This document shows positions 1-8,425 of a DNA stretch of 64,000 nucleotides, piece after piece. The position numbers and the translations under genes were made by a program. How positions within the stretch are numbered: position 1 is the stretch's first letter; every line of letters begins with the position of its first letter. Location of the stretch: positions 43,875-107,874 of the forward strand of contig NZ_JAVHUY010000034.1 of assembly GCF_031085175.1 (NCBI RefSeq). The letters run 5' to 3'. The stretch is from Phytohabitans maris (GTDB lineage: Bacteria; Actinomycetota; Actinomycetes; Mycobacteriales; Micromonosporaceae). The notes below the pieces were generated by a model that was not told where the DNA came from, did no database searches, and saw nothing but the letters and a program-made list of their open reading frames with translations.

Positions 1-1
1 G

Positions 2-451
2 GAGGACCTGGCCCGCGCGCTGCTGGAGGCGATGTCCGGCGCCGACCGGCGGGCCGCGATCGTCGCCGACCTGGCCCCGGCCGACATCCGCACCGCCACG
101 AGCCCGACCGCCGGCGAACCGATCGAGCCGCGCGGCGTGGCCGCCAGCCGCCTCGGGCCGGGCGCCCGGGCCGCGCTGGACCGGCTGGTCACGCTCTACC
201 TGGACCGGCTGCGGCCGGAGCTGGCCGGGCGGGAGTACGCGCGGATCGCGAGCGGCGAGCAGTGGTTCGCGTGGGAGGGCCCGACCCGGCCGGGCGGCCG
301 GCACTACTACCGGGTCCAGGGCGAAGACCTCCTCATCGAGTACGACAACACGAGCGACGACGGCAACCACGCGCACACGGTGCTGCGCCGCCCGCACGGC
401 GACTTCGGCGGCGACGTCCTCTCCGCCCACCGCGCCGCCGACCACGCCTGA
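2..451 (+). CDS. DUF3500 family protein, C-terminal part
   Basis: The reading frame is open from the left edge of the window, so the gene starts upstream and only about the last 149 codons are present. The C-terminal half carries the DUF3500-type pattern: a tryptophan-containing WFAWEGP segment, HYYRVQG, then LIEYDNTSDDGNHAHTV and a final GDFGGDVL. DUF3500 proteins are widespread and of unknown function. An ATG at 32 could be read as a start but would remove upstream in-frame sequence without a clear ribosome binding site, so it is probably internal. The next gene (STAS) converges on it from the other strand with about 20 nt between stop codons. Confidence 0.8.
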   Translation, partial: EDLARALLEAMSGADRRAAIVADLAPADIRTATSPTAGEPIEPRGVAASRLGPGARAALDRLVTLYLDRLRPELAGREYARIASGEQWFAWEGPTRPGGRHYYRVQGEDLLIEYDNTSDDGNHAHTVLRRPHGDFGGDVLSAHRAADHA

Positions 452-472
452 CCCGACCGGGGGCGGGGACGG

Positions 473-840
473 TCAGGGCGGCCCGAAGAGGGGGGCCACT
501 CCGGTGATCCGCAGGACCTCCTCGACGATGCGGCGGGGGTTCGCACGCACATCCGTGCCCCCTGGCGCTGGGCGGCCTCGCGCCCGCGCAGCAGCGCGCG
601 GATGCCGCTGGAGTCCAGGAACGGCACGGCGGAGAGGTCCACCACGACCTCGCGGGGCGGGCCGGCGAGCGCCGCCTCGATCTCGGCCACCACGCGCTCC
701 TCGGCCCGCATGTCCAGGTCGCCTTCGAGGTGGATCACGGCAACGCCGCCCACCTCTCCGCCGCCCGCCTCGCCCAGACCGCCACTCGTCCCGCCCGGAC
801 CGTCACCCGTCTCGCCCAGACCGTCGCGCGCGAGCGTCAT
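473..840 (-). pseudogene. STAS-domain anti-sigma factor antagonist, frameshifted
   Basis: The protein begins at an ATG with a good upstream GGAGG. It has a glycine-rich N-terminal segment of about 32 residues, then a STAS domain: VAVIHLEGDLD, the VVVDLSAVPFLDSSG core with the usual phosphorylatable serine near residue 77, and ALLRGREAAQRQGAR. Beyond this the zero frame turns into nonsense (TPAASSRRSCGS). Shifting by one base near 553-556 restores a normal STAS ending (ANPRRIVEEVLRITG, VAPLFGPP, stop at 473-475). The expected codons CGG GAT read CGGAT, so one base appears to be missing. It is either a decayed gene or a sequencing error. A working protein would regulate an anti-sigma factor by partner switching. 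Confidence 0.65.
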
Positions 841-905
841 CGCAGCCTCCTCCACGGTGATCAAAGTCTCTGGTACCCCCGGCCGCGCGTTCTCACACTT
901 ACGCC

Positions 906-1364
906 GTGACAGCCACCCGTGCGGTAACCACCACCGGGTCGATCTCGCTGCGCGTGCTACGCCGGTTCCCCGAGGCCACCACGACCCTGCTCGACCTCGA
1001 CCCGGTGCTCCGCCACATCGCGACTGGCTCGCTGGGTGCCGGGGCGGCGGTGGTGACGGCCGACCTGCGTACCCGGGACTGGCTGGCGTCGCTGCCTCAC
1101 CGCGACTTCGACGCGGTGCTGACCGCGACGGCGCTGCATTGGCTGGCCCCGGAGCGCCTGGCGGAGCTCTACGGCGAGATCCGCGCGGCCCTGCGGCCGG
1201 GCGGCGTCTTCGTGAACGCCGACCACATGCCCGACGACGGCCTGCCGGGACCGTCGGCCAGGCTGGGCGAACGTGCCGACGCGCGCCGGCACGCCCGCTA
1301 CGCGGCCGGCGCCGCCCTGTCCTGGGAGGGGTGCCCATCGACGGGGCCGGCCGTCACATATTGA
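906..1364 (+). pseudogene. SAM-dependent methyltransferase remnant
   Basis: The 152-codon frame resembles the middle of a class I SAM methyltransferase: TGSISLRVLRRFPEA follows where motif I should be, LLDLDPVL fits the acidic motif II, FDAVLTATALHWL fits motif IV, and LRPGGVFVNADHM fits the post-IV segment. The N-terminal glycine-rich motif I (D.G.G.G) is absent, and no upstream frame restores it. The C-terminal third is also lost: the frame runs into the 3' end of lpdA (overlap of 11 nt, converging). The GTG start is only formal. I read this as a gene truncated at both ends and probably not functional. Confidence 0.6.
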
Positions 1365-2733
1365 TCATGTGGCCGGCCAGGCCGTGGATGGCTTCCTTGA
1401 CCGCCTCGCCCAGGGTCGGGTGCGCGTGTACGTTGCGGGCGACCTCGTGCACCGTCAGGTCCCACTGCTGGGCCAGCGTCAGCTCGGGCAGCAGCTCCGT
1501 CACGTCCGGCCCGATCAGGTGTGCGCCGAGCAGCTCACCGTACCGGGCGTCGCTGAGCACCTTCACGAAGCCGACCGTGTCGCCGAGGCCGTTCGACTTG
1601 CCGTTCGCGGTGAAGGGGAACTTGGCGACGCGGACGTCGAAGCCCTTCTCCCGCGCCTGCGCCTCGGTCCAGCCGAAGCTGGCGATCTGCGGCTGGCAGT
1701 ACGTGGCGCGCGGGATCATCACGTAGTCGAGCTCCATCGTCTCCGCGCCGGCGATGGTCTCGGCCGCCACGATCCCCATCGACTCGGCGGCGTGGGCCAG
1801 CATCAGCTTGGCGGTCACGTCGCCGATCGCGTAGATGTGCGGGACGCTGGTGCGGCAGCGGCCGTCGACGTCGATGGCACCGCGCTCGGTGAGGCGTACA
1901 CCGGTGTTCTCCAGGCCGTAGCCCTCGACGCGGGGCTGGAAGCCGATCGCCTGGAGCACCTTGTCGGCTTCGAGCACCTGCCGCTGCCCGTCGCGCGAGA
2001 CGGTGACCCGCACGCCGCCGTCCGACTCCTCGATCGACTCCACCCGGGTCGAGGTGAGCACGTCGACGCCGAGGCGGCGGTAGCGCTTGGCGAGCTCGGC
2101 GGAGACCTCCTCGTCCTCCAGCGGCACGAGGCGGTCGAGGAACTCCACGATCGTGACCTGGACGCCGTAGTTGCGCAGCACGTACGCGAACTCGACGCCG
2201 ATCGCGCCGGCCCCGGCGATCACGATGCTCCTCGGCAGCTCGTCGGAGAGGATCTGCTCCTCGTAGGTCACCACCCGCGACGACAGCGAGGTGCCGGGGA
2301 GCAGCCGCGTGGTGGCGCCGGCCGCGATGACGCAGTGGTCGAAGGTGACCGTCTCGTCACCCACCCGCAAGGTGTGCGCGTCGACGAACTCGCCACGGCC
2401 GTCGTACTGCCTGATCTTGTTCTTCTTCATCAGGTAGTGGACGCCCTTGACCCGGCCGTCGGCGACCTTGCGGCTGCGCTGGTACGCGGCGCCGTAGTCG
2501 AAGGTGACCCCGCCCTGGATGCCGAACGTCTTGGCTTCCTGGGTGAAGATGTGCGCCAGCTCCGCGTTGCGCAGCAGCGCCTTCGACGGGATGCAGCCGA
2601 CGTTGAGGCACACCCCACCCCAGTACCTCTCCTCGACGACGGCGGTGGACAGGCCGAGCTGGGTGGCCCGGACCGCGGCGGTGTACCCACCCGGCCCGGC
2701 ACCCAGCACCACGACGTTGAAGTGCTCGCTCAT
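1354..2733 (-). CDS. lpdA: dihydrolipoyl dehydrogenase (E3)
   Basis: This is the FAD-dependent E3 component of the 2-oxo acid dehydrogenase complexes; it reoxidises dihydrolipoamide with NAD+ in the cytoplasm. At 459 residues it has the standard length. Visible features are the FAD-binding GAGPGG at residues 11-16, the redox-active disulfide C42-C47 in [12 protein letters not shown], a second Rossmann motif (GAGAIG) near residue 175 for NAD, and the dimer-interface catalytic histidine in HAHPTLGE near the C-terminus. The ATG start has GGGAGG about 9 nt upstream. It stands alone, 260 bp from secA2, with a strong hairpin between them, so it should have its own promoter. Confidence 0.96.
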   Translation of the reverse strand: MSEHFNVVVLGAGPGGYTAAVRATQLGLSTAVVEERYWGGVCLNVGCIPSKALLRNAELAHIFTQEAKTFGIQGGVTFDYGAAYQRSRKVADGRVKGVHYLMKKNKIRQYDGRGEFVDAHTLRVGDETVTFDHCVIAAGATTRLLPGTSLSSRVVTYEEQILSDELPRSIVIAGAGAIGVEFAYVLRNYGVQVTIVEFLDRLVPLEDEEVSAELAKRYRRLGVDVLTSTRVESIEESDGGVRVTVSRDGQRQVLEADKVLQAIGFQPRVEGYGLENTGVRLTERGAIDVDGRCRTSVPHIYAIGDVTAKLMLAHAAESMGIVAAETIAGAETMELDYVMIPRATYCQPQIASFGWTEAQAREKGFDVRVAKFPFTANGKSNGLGDTVGFVKVLSDARYGELLGAHLIGPDVTELLPELTLAQQWDLTVHEVARNVHAHPTLGEAVKEAIHGLAGHMINM

Positions 2734-2836
2734 GGACCGATCCTCCCGCGAACGGGAAGATCACAACCAGCCAACCCCGCCCCCGCCCTCGCCCGCCGCC
2801 CGTCGACCGGCCCCGCCGGGCCGGGCGGTCGTTGAG

Positions 2837-2882
2837 ATCGTGGTATCCAGGTGCCCTCGGAGGGGCACCGGGATACCACGAT
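2837..2882 (-). terminator. long hairpin downstream of secA2
   Basis: Twelve-base arms ATCGTGGTATCC (2837-2848) and GGATACCACGAT (2871-2882) pair perfectly. Inside them a second stem, GGTGCCC with GGGCACC, continues the helix after one mismatch and leaves a tiny loop. The total stem is about 19-20 bp. It lies 112 nt past the secA2 stop and before the lpdA start, so it should end the secA2 operon transcript. No T-run follows, as is usual in actinomycetes. Confidence 0.65.
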
Positions 2883-2993
2883 CGCCCCGCGGCGACCGGT
2901 TTTGGGCGTCAGGCCGCCCACGACGGGCGCGCGCCGTGCGGAGCAGCACGAGCGACGCTCGCGCCGAAGGCGGCGGGTGGGTGGGAGCTGTGG

Positions 2994-5282
2994 TCAGCGG
3001 GAGGTCAGGCGGCGGCCCACGGCGGAGATCAGGCGGTCGAGCTCGGAGCCGAACGGGTTGTCGTGCACCAGGTAGGTCCAGGTGGCCGAGGGGCGGACCA
3101 TCTCCGAGCGCGCCGGCTCCCAGTCCTCGGTCACCTCGATCGTCTCGAAGGTCTCCAGCGTCCGCTGCTCGATCTTCGGGAAGAGGTCGTTGAACGCGGG
3201 CACCGCCGAGCGGTGGAACTCGTCCAGCGGGTCGAGCCGCCCCAGCGCGCGCAGGTGTACGCCCTCGCGGACCTCGTTGAGCTCGGCCAGGTGCTCGGCC
3301 CAGAGCCGGTCGAGGTGGAAGAGGGCGATCGAGCGGGCCACCCGGGACAGCAGCTCGTCGTCGATCTCCTCGGTCTCGTCCGGGAAGCGGTCGCGCAGCA
3401 GATCGGCGGCGACGTCGGTGGTGAGGAGCCGCTCGCGCCGCTCGGCGAGCGCGATGCGCTGCTGCTCGATCACCACGCTGTACCGCCAGGTGTTGCGGTG
3501 GATCTCGTGATTGACGCCCTCGGCGACCCGCTGGGCGTGCTCGACCGCGTACGTGACCTGGTCGTCCACCACCAGGCCGTCGGCGTGCATCTTGGGCGAG
3601 GCGGGGATGAGCTCGGGCGCGTGCCGTACGACCAGCTCGTCCTCGATGCTGACGAAGAAGACCGAGTGCCCGGGGTCGCCCTGCCGGCCGGAGCGGCCGC
3701 GGAGCTGGTCGTCCACCCGGCGGCTGTCGTGGCGGCCGGAGCCGATGATGTACAGGCCGCCCAGCTCGGCGACCCGGTCGTAGTCGGCCTGGTCGCTGCC
3801 GCCGAGGCGGATGTCGACGCCGCGGCCGGCCATCTGGGTGGAGACGGTCACCGCGCCGTACGTGCCGGCCTCGGCGATGATCGCCGCCTCCTCCTCGTCG
3901 TTCTTGGCGTTGAGCACGACGCAGGGGATGCCGGCGGCGGTGAGGCCGGCGGCGAGCTGCTCGGACTCCTTGACGTCGAGGGTGCCGACGAGCACCGGGC
4001 GTCCCACCTCGTGGGTGAGGCGGATCTCCTCGATCAGCGCCTCCTCCTTCTCGGCCCGGGTGGCGTAGATGCGGTCCGGGTCGTCCACCCGGACGCAGGG
4101 CGTGTTGGGCGGGATGACCGCCACCTCGAGCTTGAAGAACTCGCGCAGCTCGTTGCCGACCAGCACCGCGGTGGCGGTCATGCCGCAGAGCGTCTTGTAG
4201 AGCGCGATGTACGCCTGGACGGTGATCGTGTCGAGCACCTCGCCCTCGGCGGTGGCGTTGAGCCCCTCCTTGGCCTCGACGGCCGCCTGGAGCCCATCCG
4301 GCCAGCGGCGGCGCTGGGCCACCCGGCCGCGCATCTCGTCGACGAGCTCGACCGCGCCGTTGCGGACGATGTAGTCGACGTCGCGGTGCAGCAGCGCCTC
4401 GGCGTGCAGGGCGACGTTGACGGCGGAGAGCTGCTCGACGTTCTCGTCCGCGTACAGGTCGATGCCGCCCAGCTTGGCCTCGACGGCCTGGAGCCCCTTG
4501 TCGGTGAGCGCGACCGAGCGCCCGTCGTCGGCGATCTCGTAGTGCCGCTTGTTGACCAGGCCCTTGACCAGGGCGGCCGCCTGGTGCACCGGGTCCTGCT
4601 CGCCGGGAACGGTGCCGGCCAGCACCATCGGCACGCGGGCCTCGTCGATCAGGATCGAGTCGGCCTCGTCGACGATGCAGCAGGCCAGGTCGCGCTGCAC
4701 CCGGTCGTCGATGTCGGTGACGAGCTGGTCGCGCAGGTAGTCGAAGCCGGCCTCGCTGACCGAGACGTAGGTGACGTCGTTGCCGTACGCGGCGCGGCGC
4801 TGGTCGTGGCTGGACGCCTCGGTGACCCAGCCGACGGTGAGGCCGAGCAGCCGGTACACCGGCGCCATCCAGAGCGCGTCGCGGCGGGCGAGGTAGTCGT
4901 TGACGGTGAGCACGTGGACCGGGCCCTTGCCGCGGCGCACGTGTCCGTACGCGGCGATCGCGGCGGTCAGCGTCTTGCCCTCACCGGTGGCCATCTCGGC
5001 GACCTTGCCGGAGAGCAGCGCCATCGCGCCGAGCAGCTGCACGTCGTACGGCGTCTGGTCGAGCCCGCGCCGGGCCGCCTCCCGCCCGAACGCGCAGATG
5101 TCCACGTAGTCGGTGGCCTCGGCGGCCGCCTCGGTCAGCTCGGAGTCGCTGAGGTCGGCCAGCTCCTCCGCACGACTACCGATCTTGGGGAGCAGCTTTT
5201 CCAGCGGGCCGAGGTCGACCGTGGTACCCGGGCGCTGGAGGAAGCGCTGCATCCTGCTTTTCAACCGCTGCGACACACCCAT
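2994..5282 (-). CDS. secA2: accessory preprotein translocase ATPase SecA2
   Basis: SecA2 is the second, non-essential SecA of actinobacteria, which drives export of a small subset of proteins. This 762-residue protein is shorter than housekeeping SecA (about 900) and lacks the C-terminal zinc-binding tail. The DEAD-motor features are clear: Walker A MATGEGKT at about residues 97-104, the helicase segment VDEADSILIDEARVP, and motif VI-like QMAGRGVDIRLGG and LRGRSGRQGDPG. I chose the ATG giving MGVSQRL; a TTG 9 nt upstream is possible. Only 18 nt separate it from the dehydrogenase stop upstream, so it is very likely the last gene of a three-gene operon. A hairpin lies downstream. Confidence 0.92.
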   Translation of the reverse strand: MGVSQRLKSRMQRFLQRPGTTVDLGPLEKLLPKIGSRAEELADLSDSELTEAAAEATDYVDICAFGREAARRGLDQTPYDVQLLGAMALLSGKVAEMATGEGKTLTAAIAAYGHVRRGKGPVHVLTVNDYLARRDALWMAPVYRLLGLTVGWVTEASSHDQRRAAYGNDVTYVSVSEAGFDYLRDQLVTDIDDRVQRDLACCIVDEADSILIDEARVPMVLAGTVPGEQDPVHQAAALVKGLVNKRHYEIADDGRSVALTDKGLQAVEAKLGGIDLYADENVEQLSAVNVALHAEALLHRDVDYIVRNGAVELVDEMRGRVAQRRRWPDGLQAAVEAKEGLNATAEGEVLDTITVQAYIALYKTLCGMTATAVLVGNELREFFKLEVAVIPPNTPCVRVDDPDRIYATRAEKEEALIEEIRLTHEVGRPVLVGTLDVKESEQLAAGLTAAGIPCVVLNAKNDEEEAAIIAEAGTYGAVTVSTQMAGRGVDIRLGGSDQADYDRVAELGGLYIIGSGRHDSRRVDDQLRGRSGRQGDPGHSVFFVSIEDELVVRHAPELIPASPKMHADGLVVDDQVTYAVEHAQRVAEGVNHEIHRNTWRYSVVIEQQRIALAERRERLLTTDVAADLLRDRFPDETEEIDDELLSRVARSIALFHLDRLWAEHLAELNEVREGVHLRALGRLDPLDEFHRSAVPAFNDLFPKIEQRTLETFETIEVTEDWEPARSEMVRPSATWTYLVHDNPFGSELDRLISAVGRRLTSR

Positions 5283-5300
5283 GGTGGGCAACGGTACTAT

Positions 5301-6389
5301 TCAGCATTCCAAGATCGTCGCCACCTCCTGCCGTGCCCGCGATGCGAGGTCGCGCAGCAGCTCAGGACCCTTGTCGAAGGGGACCACCGCGGTCACCACG
5401 TGCCGCCGGATCCCCTCGCCGCACTCGCGCACCATCGATACCGTCTCGGCGGAGAGCCGCTCCCGGTCCCAGGCGGCGGCCAGCCCGCGCGGCACCCGTC
5501 CGATCTGCGCGCAGCGCACCGAAAGCCCGTTGTGGTGAAACTCCTCCCCCAGCCGCATGTCGCCCGCCCCGCCCTGGTAGAACGCCAGGTCGACGACCGT
5601 CCCCTGGGGCCGCAGCAGGCGCAGCGCCAGGTGCAGCGCCGCCGGCTGCCCCCGGCACTGGAAGACCACGTCCGCGCCCCGGTCGCCCGGCCCGCGGCGC
5701 CACCGGCTCTTGACCGCGACCGCCGGGTCGCCGTCCGCCGGGTCGAGCACCGCGCACCCGAGGGCCGCAGCGACGGCCCGGCGCCGCGACGTCGCATCGA
5801 GTACGAGTACCGACTCGGCGCCGTGCCGGAGCGCGAACGCCGCGGTCAGCAGCCCGATCATGCCGGCGCCGACCACGGCGACACGCCGTCCCCGCACCCC
5901 GTCGCCGAGGTCGCGCACCGCCGGACCGAAGGCGTCCGCCGCGGCGTGCAGCAGCCCGTTGGCGCAGATCGGGCCGGCGTGCGCCACGTAGACGCCGAGC
6001 AGCGGGTCGAGATCGGGCGGCAGCGGCACGAACCGGTCCACGAGCGGGTCGGCGAGGTGGCCGGTGCGGTGCCCGTACGCCATCGCGACGAGCGTGCCCC
6101 GCGCCACCGCCGGCGTGGCCGACTCGGTGACCCGGCCGACCTCCATGTAGCCGAGCCGGGTCACCGGGTACGCCTGCGCCGGCTCGCCGTCGACGAAGAG
6201 GCCGAGCTCCGGGTCGAGGCGGGCGCGGAGCAGCGGGTTGGTCCCCTTGACGTAGCTCAGCTCGGTGCCCGCCGACACTCCACTGTAGAGCGTTTCGACC
6301 CGGAACGTCCCCGCACGCGCGGGCGGTGACTGCTCCTCGCGGATCTCCACGCTCCCCGGCGCGGTGACCACGATCGCGCGCTCAGACAC
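5301..6389 (-). CDS. MDR-family zinc-type dehydrogenase
   Basis: This 362-residue protein belongs to the medium-chain dehydrogenase/reductase superfamily. It has an N-terminal GroES-like part (YSGVSAGTELSYVKG), the glycine-rich NAD(P) motif VAVVGAGMIGLLTA near residue 165, and a C-terminal lobe. The usual catalytic and structural zinc cysteines are not evident, as in the threonine-dehydrogenase-like bi-domain group associated with sugar metabolism. The GTG start lies inside the end of the preceding Gfo/Idh gene (GTGTCTGA, 8-nt overlap), so translation is coupled. Pairing with a Gfo/Idh oxidoreductase suggests two steps on one polyol or sugar; the substrate cannot be read from the sequence. 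Confidence 0.8.
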   Translation of the reverse strand: MSERAIVVTAPGSVEIREEQSPPARAGTFRVETLYSGVSAGTELSYVKGTNPLLRARLDPELGLFVDGEPAQAYPVTRLGYMEVGRVTESATPAVARGTLVAMAYGHRTGHLADPLVDRFVPLPPDLDPLLGVYVAHAGPICANGLLHAAADAFGPAVRDLGDGVRGRRVAVVGAGMIGLLTAAFALRHGAESVLVLDATSRRRAVAAALGCAVLDPADGDPAVAVKSRWRRGPGDRGADVVFQCRGQPAALHLALRLLRPQGTVVDLAFYQGGAGDMRLGEEFHHNGLSVRCAQIGRVPRGLAAAWDRERLSAETVSMVRECGEGIRRHVVTAVVPFDKGPELLRDLASRARQEVATILEC

Positions 6390-7335
6390 CGACCGGCTCC
6401 GCGGTCGCGGCCGAGCGGGCGACCGCCGCGGCGAGGCGGTGGGTGCGCAGCGCCTCCCCGTACGGCACCCGCACGTCGTCGGCCACCCCCTGCACCGCGT
6501 CGACGAACGCCCGGTCCACCGCCACCCGCGCCGCGACCGGGTCACCGGCGTAGCGGTGTTCGCCCGCTTCGTCCCGTACCAGCAGGGCCTCCTCGCCGAC
6601 CGAGACGGCGAGGCCGTCCGCGATCACCTCGACCGCCGCCCGGTGCTTCCAGCCCAGCGCGCAGGTCGTGGTGAGCGTGCCGGGGACGCCGCTCTCGAAC
6701 CGCACCATGGCCGCGGTGGCCGCGTCGACGTCGGCGCCCGCCACCGGCGGGCGCCCGCCACCGGCCGCGTGTACCTGGGCGACCTCGCCGCCGAGCAGCC
6801 GCATCACGTCGAGGACGTGCGGGGCCTGCTCGATCACCGGGCCGCCGGAGGACTCCCGCCGCACCCACCAGTCGACCGGCGGCACCTTGTCCAGCCAGGC
6901 GGCGTTGACCAGCCGCACCGGGCGGCCGGCGAGCAGGTCGCGGGCCCGCTCGACCACCGCCAGGTACCGCCAGTGCAGCCCCACGGCGGTGACCACGCGC
7001 TCGGCGAGCGGGGCGATCCGTTCGGCGGTGGCGAGGTCGATCGCCAGGGGCTTCTCCACGAACATCGGCAGTCCCGCCGCGAGCACCGCCTCCTCGGCCG
7101 GGCCGTGCGCGAACGGCGGGACGCACACGTACACCGCGTCCGGCTGGGCGTCGACGAGCGCGGCCACGTCGGGGTACGCGAGCGCGCCGTGCTCCGCGGC
7201 GAGGGCGCCGGCCGCGTCGGGCACCACGTCGGTGACACCCACCAGCCGCACGTCCGCAAACCCGGCCAGCACGCCCGCGTGCCGCCGGGCGACGTTGCCC
7301 GCGCCGATCATCGCGACCGCGCACCTGCCACCCAT
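6382..7335 (-). CDS. Gfo/Idh/MocA family oxidoreductase
   Basis: This 317-residue NAD(P)-dependent sugar oxidoreductase has an N-terminal Rossmann domain (VAMIGAGNVARRHAGVL at residues 7-23), the family lysine in FVEKPLA near residue 95, and a C-terminal alpha/beta domain with GGPVIEQAPHVLDVMRLLGG, which holds the catalytic histidine. Family members oxidise or isomerise sugars, inositols or biliverdin. It overlaps the downstream MDR dehydrogenase and leads an operon that ends with secA2. It is divergent, with 88 bp between, from the glucosyl-3-phosphoglycerate synthase gene; that gap must hold both promoters. Confidence 0.87.
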   Translation of the reverse strand: MGGRCAVAMIGAGNVARRHAGVLAGFADVRLVGVTDVVPDAAGALAAEHGALAYPDVAALVDAQPDAVYVCVPPFAHGPAEEAVLAAGLPMFVEKPLAIDLATAERIAPLAERVVTAVGLHWRYLAVVERARDLLAGRPVRLVNAAWLDKVPPVDWWVRRESSGGPVIEQAPHVLDVMRLLGGEVAQVHAAGGGRPPVAGADVDAATAAMVRFESGVPGTLTTTCALGWKHRAAVEVIADGLAVSVGEEALLVRDEAGEHRYAGDPVAARVAVDRAFVDAVQGVADDVRVPYGEALRTHRLAAAVARSAATAEPVGV

Positions 7336-7423
7336 CCGATACCGCTCCCAACGCCGATCCTCGCCGCGATGCCGGCCCATGCTGGCGGCGGTTGGATACC
7401 CGATCTTTGGGAAACCACGCGCC

Positions 7424-8425
7424 ATGTGGCATCCGCTTTCGGTGAGCCCTGTCGTGGAGGCCTGGTCCGCGTACCGGACCAGCACCGCCAGCCAGTGGAA
7501 ACCGCGCGATCTGGTCCGGGCCAAGAGATCCAGCACGGTCTCCGTCGTGCTGCCCGCCCGCGACGAGCAGGACACGGTCGGCGCGATCGTACGGACGATC
7601 CGCCGGCACCTCGTCGAGCGCGTGCCGCTCGTCGACGAGGTCATCGTCGTCGACTCCCGCTCCGTCGACGAGACCGCGCGCGTCGCGGGCGAGGCCGGCG
7701 CGCGGGTGGTCGACCAGGACCAGATGACCCGGGGCCTGCCCCGGCTGGAGGGAAAGGGCGACGCGCTCTGGGCCGGCCTCGCGGCGGCGCGCGGCGACAT
7801 CGTGGCGTTCGTCGACGCCGACCTGCGCGAGTTCCGCCCGCACTTCGTGACCGGACTGCTCGGACCGCTGCTCACCGACCCGAGCGTCGTGTACGTCAAG
7901 GGCTTCTACCACCGGCCGCTGGAGTCCCTGGCCGACACCGAACGCGACGGCGGCGGCCGGGTCACCGAGATCATGGCCCGCCCGCTGCTCAACCTCTGCT
8001 GGCCCGAGCTGTCCGGCTTCGTGCAGCCGCTGGCCGGCGAGTACGCGGGCCGCCGGGACGTGCTGGAACAGCTCCCCTTCGTCTCCGGGTACGGCGTGGA
8101 GCTGGCGATGCTCATCGACCTGCTGGACTCCGTGGGGCTCGACGCGCTGGCCCAGGTCGACCTCGGCGAGCGGCACCACCGGCACCAGAGCACCGAGGCG
8201 CTGGGGCGGATGGCCGCGCAGATCCTCTACACCGCCTGGTCCCGCCTCTACCGCGCCGGCATCGTGCCGACGCCCGAACCGGCGGCGGACGCGCTCACCC
8301 AGTTCCGCCGGGGCGGCGAGGACGCGCTGCCCGGCCTCGGCCGCGAGGTCGTCGTGCACGACGTCTCGGTGCGCGAGCGCCCACCACTGGCGCGGCTCCG
8401 CTCGGCGATGACGGTCGTCTCATGA
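7424..8425 (+). CDS. gpgS: glucosyl-3-phosphoglycerate synthase
   Basis: The 333-residue protein resembles the GT81 enzyme GpgS, which transfers glucose from a nucleotide sugar to 3-phosphoglycerate. That is the first step towards glucosylglycerate and, in mycobacteria, methylglucose lipopolysaccharide. Features seen: SVVLPARDEQDTVG, LVDEVIVVDSRSVDETA, a PRLEGKGDALWAGL segment, the metal-binding DxD in VAFVDADLREF, and a C-terminal catalytic region with FVSGYGVELAMLIDLL. The gene ends TCATGA: its stop overlaps the ATG of the next glycosyltransferase by 4 nt, so the two are made together. No phosphatase (GpgP) gene is adjacent. The ATG start lacks a strong ribosome site. Confidence 0.85.
   Translation: MWHPLSVSPVVEAWSAYRTSTASQWKPRDLVRAKRSSTVSVVLPARDEQDTVGAIVRTIRRHLVERVPLVDEVIVVDSRSVDETARVAGEAGARVVDQDQMTRGLPRLEGKGDALWAGLAAARGDIVAFVDADLREFRPHFVTGLLGPLLTDPSVVYVKGFYHRPLESLADTERDGGGRVTEIMARPLLNLCWPELSGFVQPLAGEYAGRRDVLEQLPFVSGYGVELAMLIDLLDSVGLDALAQVDLGERHHRHQSTEALGRMAAQILYTAWSRLYRAGIVPTPEPAADALTQFRRGGEDALPGLGREVVVHDVSVRERPPLARLRSAMTVVS

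Noticed and set aside
2832..6329. Very long open frames on the strand opposite secA2 and the dehydrogenase (also at 36093-40595 and 54808-59292)
   Set aside because: They mirror well-recognised genes on the other strand and show only Arg/Gly/Ala/His-rich sequence with no family motifs; high GC keeps antisense frames open.
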